DNA of 64,000 nucleotides from Coriobacteriia bacterium (GTDB taxonomy: Bacteria > Actinomycetota > Coriobacteriia > Anaerosomatales > PHET01), in assembly GCA_034370385.1 (NCBI GenBank), contig JAXMKZ010000004.1, positions 65,238-129,237 of the forward strand, in the 5' to 3' direction. The notes under the pieces were generated by a model. It did not search any database. It worked only from the letters and a program-made list of their open reading frames with translations, and was not told where the DNA came from. The position numbers and the translations under genes are program-made. Within the stretch, counting starts at the first letter, position 1. Every line of letters starts with the position of its first letter. Shown here piece by piece: positions 18,218 to 26,372 of this stretch.

Positions 18218-20188
18218 TCACGTGACCGCCGACGCGTCCCAGCCGGCCGGCCCGATCACGAACAGCACATCGCCCTCGAAAAGCCGCATGTCCCCGCCCG
18301 GATTGCCGAACGTCTCGCCGTCGCGCGTCACGGCGAGGACGGTGACACCGTGGTCAGCGCGCAAACCACTTTCCGCGATGCTTTGACTCTCGATAGGCGA
18401 GTTGGCCGTGAGCCTCAGCGTGTGCGTCATCACGTCAGGAACATGCACGCGCAGGTCCGCCGCCGACGTCGACTCGTGCGACAGGCTCCTCGCCATACGG
18501 CGCCACTCGCCCCGGACGTCCCCTATCAGCTGCTTGATGTCCTCGCGGGGGACGAGCATGCGCGTGAGCACCCGGGAGAAGACCTCGATCGAGACCTCCA
18601 TCTCATCGGCGATCACCTCGTCTGCCCCGAGGGCGAGCAGGACCTCGACCTCGCGCAGATAGCGACTGCGCACGAGGATGTAGGCATCGGGCGCGATCCG
18701 GCGGCACGCTTCGACGATGCGGCGTGCACCGGCTGGATCGTCGATGACGATCACGACCGCCCGCGCCTTGTCGGCGTTGACGTGGCGCAACAACGACTCA
18801 TGGCTCGCGTCACCGTAGTGGATGGGCTCTCCCGCGGCCTTCGCCTCGCGCACGGTGGCGGCGTTGAGCTCAAGGACCGCGTAGGGCACATCGGAGGCGC
18901 GCGCAGTCATCGCGAGGTTACGGCCGGTGACGCCGAAGCCGACGATCACGACGTGGCCGGCGTAGGCCGCGCTGCCACTGTCCTCCGACGCCTCAGCACC
19001 GCGCCCCAGCCGCACGAGCGGCGTCGCGCAGACGAAGTCGGCGCAGCGCGGCCCGATTGCCACCAACACCGGCGTGAGCATCATGCTGAGCACCGCAACA
19101 TCGAGCACCGTCTGGAAGACATCGGTGCCGAACAGCCCCGCCGCCACGCCCGCCTGAGTGGCGACGAGCGAGAACTCTCCCACCTGTCCCAATGCGAGAC
19201 CCGCGAGCACGGCGCTGCGCAACGGCAGTCCGGTGGCAAGCGAGGCCACGGCGCCGACCAGCGGCTTCACGACGATCACGCCAAGCGTGAGCACCGCGAT
19301 CCGCACCGGATCGGCCAGAAGGTAGTCGATGTCGAGCAGCATGCCGATAGAAACGAAGAAGAGGCTCATGAACACATCCCGGAAGGGCAGCATGACGCCG
19401 ACCGCCTGATGCGAGTACTCCGATTCCGAGATGATGAGCCCGGCAAGAAACGCGCCCAACGCGAGCGAGAGGCCGGCCGACTGAGTGAGCACGGCGATGC
19501 CGACACACAGCGTGATCACGCCGAGCAGGAACGCCTCAGAGCTGCGGGTTCGCGTGATGCGCTCAAGAACCCACGGCACCGCCCACCGGTAGGCGACGTA
19601 GGCGAAGACACCCACGCCGACGATGCGCGCCACGAGCCCCAGCGCTGACGCCGACCCCCCGTCGAACCCGTCGCCCGCAAGCAACGGTGCGGTCAGCATG
19701 ACCGGCACGACAGCGATGTCCTGATAGATGAGGGTGGCGACCACGTTGCGTCCGTGCGGGGTGTTCGACTCGGCGCGATCCTGCAGCATCCGAAGGACCA
19801 CGGCCGTGCTGGACAGGGCAACAACGAACCCGATATAGATGCTCTGCTGCAGGGTCGAGCCCATCGCCATCGTCACCGCGCCGACGACCAGAGCCGTCCC
19901 GAAGAACTGCACCGAGCCGGCCACGAGGAACTGGCGCTTCAGCTTCAAGATGTCTGACAGCGAGAACTCGAGGCCGATGACGAACAGCAGCAAGACCACG
20001 CCGATCTCGGCAAGCAGCTCGATCTGGTGCACGTTGCGCACGAGCCCCAGCAGCTCGGGCCCGGCGAGGACGCCTGTCAGGAGCAATCCGATCGAAGTCG
20101 GGATCCGCAACTTGTGACAGATGATCGCAGCGGCCACCGATAGGGCGAAGATGATCACGATGTCGAAGAGCAGTGACTCCACGCGCAC
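18218..20188 (-). CDS. CPA2-type monovalent cation/proton antiporter with RCK domains (KefB/YbaL-like)
   Basis: Membrane antiporter of 656 residues. Residues 1-375 are the Na/H-exchanger-type membrane domain with about 12 hydrophobic segments (IGLLLTGVLAGPELLGLV, LALGAFLAGLIISES). A TrkA-N/RCK domain follows with nucleotide loop VIVGFGVTGRNLAM (about 405-420) and YAVLELNAATV. A TrkA-C domain lies near the end (ESQSIAESGLRADHGVTVLAVTRDGE). The architecture resembles potassium-efflux or proton-coupled antiporters regulated by nucleotide or ligand; the ion cannot be assigned. It lies on the minus strand between mqnE and mqnA, convergent with mqnE. Confidence 0.93.
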   Translation of the reverse strand: MRVESLLFDIVIIFALSVAAAIICHKLRIPTSIGLLLTGVLAGPELLGLVRNVHQIELLAEIGVVLLLFVIGLEFSLSDILKLKRQFLVAGSVQFFGTALVVGAVTMAMGSTLQQSIYIGFVVALSSTAVVLRMLQDRAESNTPHGRNVVATLIYQDIAVVPVMLTAPLLAGDGFDGGSASALGLVARIVGVGVFAYVAYRWAVPWVLERITRTRSSEAFLLGVITLCVGIAVLTQSAGLSLALGAFLAGLIISESEYSHQAVGVMLPFRDVFMSLFFVSIGMLLDIDYLLADPVRIAVLTLGVIVVKPLVGAVASLATGLPLRSAVLAGLALGQVGEFSLVATQAGVAAGLFGTDVFQTVLDVAVLSMMLTPVLVAIGPRCADFVCATPLVRLGRGAEASEDSGSAAYAGHVVIVGFGVTGRNLAMTARASDVPYAVLELNAATVREAKAAGEPIHYGDASHESLLRHVNADKARAVVIVIDDPAGARRIVEACRRIAPDAYILVRSRYLREVEVLLALGADEVIADEMEVSIEVFSRVLTRMLVPREDIKQLIGDVRGEWRRMARSLSHESTSAADLRVHVPDVMTHTLRLTANSPIESQSIAESGLRADHGVTVLAVTRDGETFGNPGGDMRLFEGDVLFVIGPAGWDASAVT

Positions 20189-20282
20189 CCCTCACTGTCG
20201 CGGATGCTCATTGTATCGCGCGACTCCCGTCTTGAACCTGCGAAAGCGGTACCATGAGTCGTCATCTCGAAAGGAGCCGCGC

Positions 20283-21116
20283 ATGCCGCGCCCCCGTCTC
20301 GGTCACATCCAGTTCATCAACTGTTTGCCGCTGTACTACGGCATGGTGAAGCAGGATGTGTTGCTCGACGTCGACCTGGTTCGCGCCAACCCCGCGGACC
20401 TCGCCGAGATGATCGTGGCAGGCTCGCTCGAGGTCGCCCCGATACCCGCCATCGAGTACGCCCGGCACGCTGACGAGCTGATCCTGCTCCCCGACATTGC
20501 CATCACCAGTGATGGCGAAGTGCAGTCGATTCTGCTGGTATCGAAGAAGCCCGTCACGGAACTCAGTGGCGGCACGGTGGCGCTGGCAGCGAACTCGCGT
20601 ACCTCGCAGGTGCTCGCCCGCGTTCTGCTCAAGCGGCGCTGGGACGTCGAGCCCGACTACGTCACGATGCCCCCCGACCTGCCTGCGATGCTGCGCGACG
20701 CGGATGCGGCGCTCCTGATCGGTGATGAGGCGCTCCGCGAGCACTGGGAACCGACCGACGGCCTGTTCGCCTACGACCTCGGCTCCGAGTGGACCGAGTG
20801 GACCGGGCTTCCGATGGTCTACGCGGTCTGGGCGGTGCGCCGCTCGTTCGCCGCCGAGCACCCGCGCGAAGTCCGCAACGTGAGCGAAGCGCTGTCGGGC
20901 TCACTCGCCTACTGCCGGGGGCACCTCGACGAGATCAGCGCGTATGCAGCGCGATGGGAAAGCTTCGGCGCCGAGCAGTTCAAGAGCTACTTCGACGCGC
21001 TGAGCTTCCGTTTCGAGCCGCGCTTCCGCCAGGGGCTCGAGCGCTTCTTCGCCGAGGCCGTGGGCATAGGCCAGCTTGATGAGGCGCCCGAGATCCGCGT
21101 CTTCGGGGAGCAGTGA
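20283..21116 (+). CDS. mqnA: Chorismate dehydratase
   Basis: First enzyme of the futalosine pathway; dehydrates chorismate to 3-[(1-carboxyvinyl)oxy]benzoate. The protein is 277 residues from ATG at 20283, which has AAAGGAG just upstream; the open frame continues further 5' without similarity. Motifs: LGHIQFINCLPLYYG (the characteristic N-terminus), APIPAIEYARHAD, LAANSRTSQVLARVLL, ALLIGDEALR, and DLGSEWTEWTGLPMVYAVW near the middle. The stop overlaps the mqnC start (TGATG), so the two are translationally coupled. Confidence 0.96.
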   Translation: MPRPRLGHIQFINCLPLYYGMVKQDVLLDVDLVRANPADLAEMIVAGSLEVAPIPAIEYARHADELILLPDIAITSDGEVQSILLVSKKPVTELSGGTVALAANSRTSQVLARVLLKRRWDVEPDYVTMPPDLPAMLRDADAALLIGDEALREHWEPTDGLFAYDLGSEWTEWTGLPMVYAVWAVRRSFAAEHPREVRNVSEALSGSLAYCRGHLDEISAYAARWESFGAEQFKSYFDALSFRFEPRFRQGLERFFAEAVGIGQLDEAPEIRVFGEQ

Positions 21117-22231
21117 TGTCGGTCGGAGACGTGCTCGCCGCGGTCGCGCGCGGCAAGAGCAGGCTGCACGAGGACGATGCCGCTCATCTCATGGCCCACG
21201 GAGATCTGCTCGAACTCGCCGCCGCCGCGAACGCTGTTCGCGCCCGCGTCGTGCCGAACCGCGAGGTCACCTTCATCGTCGACCGCAACGTGAACTACAC
21301 CAACGTCTGCGTCTCGGAGTGCCGCTTCTGCGCCTTCTTCGCCTCCGCCGACTCCGCGGACGCCTACGTGCTTTCCCGCGAGGAGCTGGCGGCCAAGGTC
21401 GCGGAGACGATCGATCTCGAGGGCACGGCGATCCTGCTGCAAGGCGGAATGCATCCCGACCTGAAGATCGAGTGGTACGAGGAGATGCTCGCCGGCATCA
21501 AGGCCGATCACCCGGCGATCCACGTCCATGGTTTCGGGCCGCCCGAGGTGTTCCACATCGCGAAGGTGAGCGGTATCTCGACGGTCGAGGTGCTCACGCG
21601 CCTGCGCGCCGCCGGTCTCGATTCGCTGCCGGGCGGTGGCGCCGAGATACTCGTCGACCGGGTACGCGGACACGTCAGCCCCAAGAAGGCCACGAGCGAC
21701 CAGTGGCTGGGCGTGATGCGCGAGGCGCACGCCCTCGACATCTCGACGACGGCGACGATGATGTTCGGCGGTCTCGAGACGTTTCCCGAGCGCGTGGAGC
21801 ACCTGCGTCGCGTACGCGAAGTGCAAGACGCCGCCGTCGCCGCCGGGCACGTCGGATTTCGCGCGTTCATCCCCTGGAGCTTCCAGCCCGGCAACACCGC
21901 GCTGGCCGAGGATGAGTACGCCGCCAGCGGGATCGCTCTTGAAGCCGCCAGTGGCTGGGACTACCTGCGCACGCTCGCGGTGAGCCGCCTGTACCTCGAC
22001 AACGTGCGCAACGTCCAGGCCAGCTGGGTGACCCAAGGCGCTAAGATCGGACAGGTTGCACTGGCGTTCGGCGCCAACGACATGGGCTCGACGATGATCG
22101 AGGAGAACGTCGTGGCAGCGGCAGGGACGCGCTTCATGCTCGCTCGCGAAGAACTCGTCCGGCTCATCAGCGACGCGGGCTTCACGCCTGTGCAGCGAGA
22201 CACCCTCTACCGCGAGGTGCGCCGGTTCTGA
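21116..22231 (+). CDS. mqnC: Cyclic dehypoxanthinyl futalosine synthase (radical SAM)
   Basis: Radical SAM enzyme that cyclises dehypoxanthine futalosine to the spiro intermediate before MqnD acts. The protein is 371 residues from ATG at 21116, overlapping the mqnA stop. The cluster motif is VCVSECRFCAFFAS; GGMHPDLKIEWYEEML, HVHGFGPPE, GLDSLPGGGAEIL and a C-terminal FTPVQRDTLYREV are typical of MqnC. It differs from the MqnE paralogue at 17072 by the HGFGPPE segment and the SFQPGNTAL stretch. Its neighbours mqnA and the MTAP-like gene supply its precursor. Confidence 0.95.
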   Translation: MSVGDVLAAVARGKSRLHEDDAAHLMAHGDLLELAAAANAVRARVVPNREVTFIVDRNVNYTNVCVSECRFCAFFASADSADAYVLSREELAAKVAETIDLEGTAILLQGGMHPDLKIEWYEEMLAGIKADHPAIHVHGFGPPEVFHIAKVSGISTVEVLTRLRAAGLDSLPGGGAEILVDRVRGHVSPKKATSDQWLGVMREAHALDISTTATMMFGGLETFPERVEHLRRVREVQDAAVAAGHVGFRAFIPWSFQPGNTALAEDEYAASGIALEAASGWDYLRTLAVSRLYLDNVRNVQASWVTQGAKIGQVALAFGANDMGSTMIEENVVAAAGTRFMLAREELVRLISDAGFTPVQRDTLYREVRRF

Positions 22232-22285
22232 CACGCTTCGGGTAACCTCTATCCGCACGCATGAACATCACGCATCGAGGATACC

Positions 22286-22507
22286 GTGGACGAGAAGAAC
22301 GTCGAAGCCAAGTCGCGCGCCGTCGTTCTTGTGATGGTCGGGGCCATCGAACTCGTGCTCATCGGGTTTGCCTCGTGGGCCACCCACATGGCGACCACCC
22401 AGCGGGTGGCAACCGACACACCAGCTCTAGGATGGGCGGTGCTTGGCGGTAGCCTCGGGCTGGTTGCCGGGGTGCTCCTCTTCACGACAATCATGAAGCG
22501 CGACTAG
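22286..22507 (+). CDS. Small two-TM membrane protein
   Basis: A 73-residue protein from GTG at 22286 with two hydrophobic helices, about 11-31 (RAVVLVMVGAIELVLIGFAS) and about 46-68 (GWAVLGGSLGLVAGVLLFTTI), a charged N-terminus and an MKRD tail. I do not recognise a family. It lies between mqnC and the MTAP-like gene on the same strand with short gaps, so it may be cotranscribed with the menaquinone genes. There is no other evidence for its role. Confidence 0.6.
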   Translation: MDEKNVEAKSRAVVLVMVGAIELVLIGFASWATHMATTQRVATDTPALGWAVLGGSLGLVAGVLLFTTIMKRD

Positions 22508-22549
22508 CGAGCCCTCACTCAGGTACCCTAGTCGTGAGGAGGTGGCCCC

Positions 22550-23401
22550 ATGGCGGACAACGGAATCCCGCGCGTGCAGTTCGGCATCTGCGGTGGCTCG
22601 GGCTCACTGAGCTTCGACTTTCCCGGCGCACTCGGCGATGAGCGCGTGACGGTTCTCTCCGACGGGCTCATCTTCGACACCCCGTTCGGACGCTCGCCCG
22701 CGTTCACGCACTTCCGCGTCGAAGCCGAAGACGGACCGCGCGATGCCCTAGCGGTGAAGATGCACGGTTGGCGGCGTGGCGTGAAGCGTGCGGACGCCTC
22801 ACTGCAGGTCTTCTGGGTGTTCTCCGAGGCCGGCGTCAGCAAGGTGCTCGCCGATGGCGGTGTGGGCTCCCTCAACCACCTGCTCGACCCGCGCGACATC
22901 GTCATCCCGAACGACTTCATCGACACCACCATCAAGCAGGACATCTACGTGCGCGGCGACCACCTGCTGATCATGCGCAAGCCCGTATGCCCCGAGCTGG
23001 CGAACCACCTTAACGCCGGTGCATCCGACCACTTCGACCGCGTCTTCAAGCGCGGCGTCTACCTTGTGACCGACGGTCCGCGCTTCGAGTCGGTCGCCGA
23101 AGTAGACTACCTGCGCCGCCTTGGCGGGGACGTCGTCGGGCAATCGCTCGCACCTGAGGTGTTCCTCGCCCGGGACATCGGTGCGTGCTTCGCCGGCATC
23201 TACATCGTGGTGAACTACGGCGAGGGCGTGGTACGCGACTGGGAGCATGACGAACTCAAGGCCGTGTTCTTCGAGGAATCGGCCACGATAGCGCGAATCG
23301 TAGTAGATACAGTGGCAACCGCCGACCTGGGCACCGGCTGCGGCTGCGGTGAGTTCCGCAAGCCGAGCCTTCTGGGCCTACCCGACGAGCGAAAGGACTA
23401 G
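22550..23401 (+). CDS. MTAP/PNP-family nucleoside phosphorylase, probable futalosine-cleaving enzyme
   Basis: A 283-residue purine nucleoside phosphorylase-fold protein of the MTAP branch. Landmarks: IVIPNDFIDTT (119-127), GVYLVTDGPRFESVAEVDYL (169-188) and VVGQSLAPEVFLARDIGACFAG (195-216). Where MTAP carries the adenine-selecting Asp (TDYD), this protein has Asn (VVNYG, N222), as in PNPs that bind 6-oxopurines. With mqnA, mqnC and a deaminase around it, the likely substrate is futalosine (hypoxanthine base), giving dehypoxanthine futalosine in place of MqnB. The role is inference; the family and the residue are visible. Confidence 0.82.
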   Translation: MADNGIPRVQFGICGGSGSLSFDFPGALGDERVTVLSDGLIFDTPFGRSPAFTHFRVEAEDGPRDALAVKMHGWRRGVKRADASLQVFWVFSEAGVSKVLADGGVGSLNHLLDPRDIVIPNDFIDTTIKQDIYVRGDHLLIMRKPVCPELANHLNAGASDHFDRVFKRGVYLVTDGPRFESVAEVDYLRRLGGDVVGQSLAPEVFLARDIGACFAGIYIVVNYGEGVVRDWEHDELKAVFFEESATIARIVVDTVATADLGTGCGCGEFRKPSLLGLPDERKD

Positions 23402-23408
23402 CCGGCAC

Positions 23409-24710
23409 ATGCTGATCACCGCCGACTGGGTATTGCCTGTCTCTCGTCCTCCGATCAGGCACGGCGCCGTTCTCGTCGAACACGGGATCATCGTCGAGGT
23501 GGGAAGCGCCCGCGAGCTGGAACGCCTCAAGTTCTCCGGCGAGCACAGGCACTTCCCCGGCTGCGCTGTGACGCCAGGCCTGGTGAACGCACACACACAC
23601 CTGTCGCTCACGGCACTTGGCGGGCTTCTGGAGTCGACCCCGTTCGAAGAGTGGCTACCCCGACTGGTGCGTGCCATGAGCGACTGGGGTCCCGAGGAGT
23701 TCGCCGCTTCCGCGGCGCTCGGTTCCCTCAAATGCCTCCAGGCGGGCGTCACCGTGGTAGGCGACGTCGCGTACGGACCCGAAGCCCCCGCTGCCGCAGC
23801 GGACGCCGGCCTTGCGGGCGTCTTCTTCTGGGAGGTCTTGGGGGTTTCGGCTCCGAGGCTGTATGCGGAGCTTGAGAAGCGCGAGTTCCCCGTGACGGAG
23901 CGCGGTTGGTGCGGCACGCGTCTGCGTTGCGGGCTATCCCCGCATGCTCCGTATACATGCGAGCCGCGCCTCATTGCCGCCGTGCACGAGGCATCCGTCG
24001 AATTCGGCATCCCGTTCGCCATGCATGTCGCAGAATCGTCCGCGGAGGTGGAACTCCTCGCGCACGGAACAGGACCGCTGGCAGAAGCCGCGGCTCGCCT
24101 GGTCCCGGGTTTCAGCGCGCCGGGCAGCAGTCCGATCGCGTACGTGGATCGGCTCGATGCACTCGACGGATGCACCGTGATACATGCGTGCCACGCGGAG
24201 CCTTCCGATATCGCGCGCTTGGCGGCCGCCGCGCGCGGCGTCGTGACCTGCCCCCGATCCAACCTCTTCCTCCACAACCCGATCGCGCCGGTCGCGAGGA
24301 TTCTTCGCGCAGGTGTTCCCGTCGGGGTGGGCACGGACTCGGCAGCGAGCAACTCCGACCTCAACCTGATGGAGGAGCTGCGCTGCCTCCATCACGAGAA
24401 CCATTCGATCAAGCCATCCCAGCTCATCGAGATGGTCACGGTGATGGGTGCCCTCGCGCTCGGGCTCGAGGACCGATTCGGCATACTCGAAACGGGCATG
24501 CAGGCCGACATGGCGGCTTTCGAGATCGGTGAGACCTCGGACCCGGAGAGCGACTTTGTGAAGCACGCAGACGCCACCACGCTTCGCGGGGTCATGTCAT
24601 CCGGAATCTGGCGCGTGCTTGACGGAGAGCTGATCGAGCCGATTGCAGAGGTCGCGCGCTCCGCACAAGCCGCGCGCATTCGCGCCGAGCACGCCCTGAC
24701 CCGGACGTAG
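23409..24710 (+). CDS. mqnX: Amidohydrolase, probable aminodeoxyfutalosine deaminase
   Basis: A 433-residue metal-dependent deaminase of the cytosine/adenosine-deaminase amidohydrolase superfamily. Metal motifs: VNAHTHLS (H62, H64), MHVAES, VIHACHAE and VGTDSAASNSDLNLMEEL. ATG at 23409 follows the upstream stop by 7 nt; the frame is open further 5' without similarity. In the futalosine pathway such an enzyme converts aminodeoxyfutalosine to futalosine, and the placement directly after the MTAP-like gene supports this. Other deaminase substrates (S-adenosylhomocysteine, methylthioadenosine) are possible. The gene is followed by a strong hairpin. Confidence 0.85.
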   Translation: MLITADWVLPVSRPPIRHGAVLVEHGIIVEVGSARELERLKFSGEHRHFPGCAVTPGLVNAHTHLSLTALGGLLESTPFEEWLPRLVRAMSDWGPEEFAASAALGSLKCLQAGVTVVGDVAYGPEAPAAAADAGLAGVFFWEVLGVSAPRLYAELEKREFPVTERGWCGTRLRCGLSPHAPYTCEPRLIAAVHEASVEFGIPFAMHVAESSAEVELLAHGTGPLAEAAARLVPGFSAPGSSPIAYVDRLDALDGCTVIHACHAEPSDIARLAAAARGVVTCPRSNLFLHNPIAPVARILRAGVPVGVGTDSAASNSDLNLMEELRCLHHENHSIKPSQLIEMVTVMGALALGLEDRFGILETGMQADMAAFEIGETSDPESDFVKHADATTLRGVMSSGIWRVLDGELIEPIAEVARSAQAARIRAEHALTRT

Positions 24711-24757
24711 CCGCGCGCGCGTGCCGATCACCTGTTCCTAGCCATACAAGACACGAA

Positions 24758-24780
24758 CGGGCGCCCCGAAAGGGCGCCCG
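24758..24780. terminator. Bidirectional terminator-like hairpin
   Basis: CGGGCGCC (24758-24765) pairs perfectly with GGCGCCCG (24773-24780) around a short loop. It lies between the convergent ends of the deaminase gene (plus) and livF (minus). Neither side has a strong T-tract, so efficiency is uncertain. Confidence 0.6.
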
Positions 24781-24806
24781 ATTCAGAGCCAGGAGGCGAG
24801 CGGCGG

Positions 24807-25514
24807 CTACCCCTCGCCGAGATACGCCTTGCGGACGTCGTCGTTAGCAAGCAGCTCCCTGCCGCTTCCCTGGAGCTTGATCTCGCCGGTCTCAAGCACG
24901 TAGCCCCGGTCTGCGATCGATAGTGCCAGGTTCGCATTCTGCTCGACGAGCAGAATGGTGATGCCGTCTTCGTTGAGCTTCTGGATGATCTCGAAGATCG
25001 TCTCGACGACCACCGGCGCCAACCCCATGGACGGCTCGTCGAGCATCAGCAGTTTCGGGTCCGCCATCAGGCCGCGTCCCATAGCCAGCATCTGCTGCTC
25101 GCCACCAGACAGGGTGCCGCCCTTCTGAGCGATGCGCTCCTTGAGCCGAGGAAAGAGCTCGAACACATGGTCCAGATCGCGGGCGATTCCCTCTTTGTCG
25201 TTGCGGAGAAACGAACCCATCTCGAGGTTCTCGAGAACGGTCATGCGCGAGAAGACGCGTCGCCCCTCGGGAACCTGGACGATGCGCTTCATGGCCACTT
25301 TGTGCGCGTCGGTCCCGGCGATGTTCTCACCCTCGAAGTCGATGCTTCCCGAGACGGGGTTCAGCTGACCGGAGATCGTCTTGAGTGTCGTTGACTTCCC
25401 CGCGCCATTCGCGCCGATCAACGTGACGATCTCGCCCTCGCTGACGCTGACCGAGATGCCTTTGAGCGCCTCGATCTTGCCGTAAGCGGTCTTCAGGTCG
25501 GTGACTGTGAGCAC
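24807..25514 (-). CDS. livF: Branched-chain amino acid ABC transporter ATPase LivF
   Basis: ATPase subunit of a HAAT-family amino acid importer. The protein is 235 residues, normal for LivF. Walker A is GANGAGKST, the signature is LSGGEQQMLAMGRGL, Walker B is LLMLDEPSMGLAP, and the start MLTVTDLKTAYGKIEAL is typical. It ends the operon livK-livH-livM-livG-livF, 3 nt downstream of livG. Confidence 0.96.
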   Translation of the reverse strand: MLTVTDLKTAYGKIEALKGISVSVSEGEIVTLIGANGAGKSTTLKTISGQLNPVSGSIDFEGENIAGTDAHKVAMKRIVQVPEGRRVFSRMTVLENLEMGSFLRNDKEGIARDLDHVFELFPRLKERIAQKGGTLSGGEQQMLAMGRGLMADPKLLMLDEPSMGLAPVVVETIFEIIQKLNEDGITILLVEQNANLALSIADRGYVLETGEIKLQGSGRELLANDDVRKAYLGEG

Positions 25515-25517
25515 GTG

Positions 25518-26345
25518 TTACTCCTCCCCGCCTGCGACGGGTACTTCCTCGCGGATCTCATCGTGCGCGGCCATCATGGCTTCCGCGCCCTTGCCGAGGT
25601 ACGCCTCGATGACCTTGGGATCACGCTGAATCTCTGCGGGCAGCCCCTGCGCGATGAGCTCGCCGAAGTCCAGGACGTAGATGCGGTCCGCGATGTCCAT
25701 GACGACCTTCATGTCGTGCTCGATAAGAAGCACCGTCACGCCATTTTCGCGCACCTTGCGAACCAGGCCGTTGAGCGACTGGGTCTCCTGCGGGTTCATG
25801 CCTGCGGCCGGCTCGTCGAGCAGGATGAGCCGGGGCTCCGTCGCCAGGGCTCGCGCGATCTCAAGTCGGCGCTGGTCACCGTAGGGCAGGTTCTTCGCGA
25901 GCTCGTTTGCGACGTTCTCAAGGCCTACGAACTGCAGCCACTCGCGCGCCTTGCTCTCGGTCTGACGCTCCTCACGCTTGAACTTCGGCGTACGAAAGAT
26001 CGCGCCGATGGGGCCTTCCTTGGTTCGCGTGTGACGTCCGACCATGACGTTCTCGAGCGCGGTCATGTTCTGGAAGAGCCTGATGTTTTGGAACGTGCGT
26101 GAGATGCCCATCTTGGCAATCTTGTGTGGTTTGACGCCACCGACGGACTGGCCCTCGAAGGTCAGCGTCCCTTCAGTCGGCGTGTAGATGCCGGTGAGCA
26201 GGTTGAAGAACGTCGTCTTGCCGGCGCCGTTGGGGCCGATGAGCGCGACGATCTCGCCCTCTTCGACATTCATGGTCACGTTGCTCACGGCCTTGAGGCC
26301 GCCGAACTGCATCGTGACGTTGTTTGCTTCTACCACGCGTGCCAT
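25518..26345 (-). CDS. livG: Branched-chain amino acid ABC transporter ATPase LivG
   Basis: Second ATPase of the importer, 275 residues. Walker A is GPNGAGKTT, and NLLTGIYTPTEGTLTFEGQSVG follows. The signature region is unusual but recognisable as PYGDQRRLEIARALAT; Walker B is LILLDEPAAGMNPQET. The C-terminal RDPKVIEAYLG is the classic LivG ending, with about 25 further residues added. It lies between livM and livF with small gaps. Confidence 0.96.
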   Translation of the reverse strand: MARVVEANNVTMQFGGLKAVSNVTMNVEEGEIVALIGPNGAGKTTFFNLLTGIYTPTEGTLTFEGQSVGGVKPHKIAKMGISRTFQNIRLFQNMTALENVMVGRHTRTKEGPIGAIFRTPKFKREERQTESKAREWLQFVGLENVANELAKNLPYGDQRRLEIARALATEPRLILLDEPAAGMNPQETQSLNGLVRKVRENGVTVLLIEHDMKVVMDIADRIYVLDFGELIAQGLPAEIQRDPKVIEAYLGKGAEAMMAAHDEIREEVPVAGGEE

Positions 26346-26372
26346 GTCACTCCGTACCTCTCTGCGACCGGC

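Noticed and set aside
18350-19648. A 432-codon plus-strand frame over the antiporter gene
   Set aside because: His/Arg/Asp-rich composition without any motif; the minus-strand antiporter explains the region.
20987-22258. A 423-codon minus-strand frame over mqnA/mqnC
   Set aside because: Antisense shadow of the well-supported mqnC.
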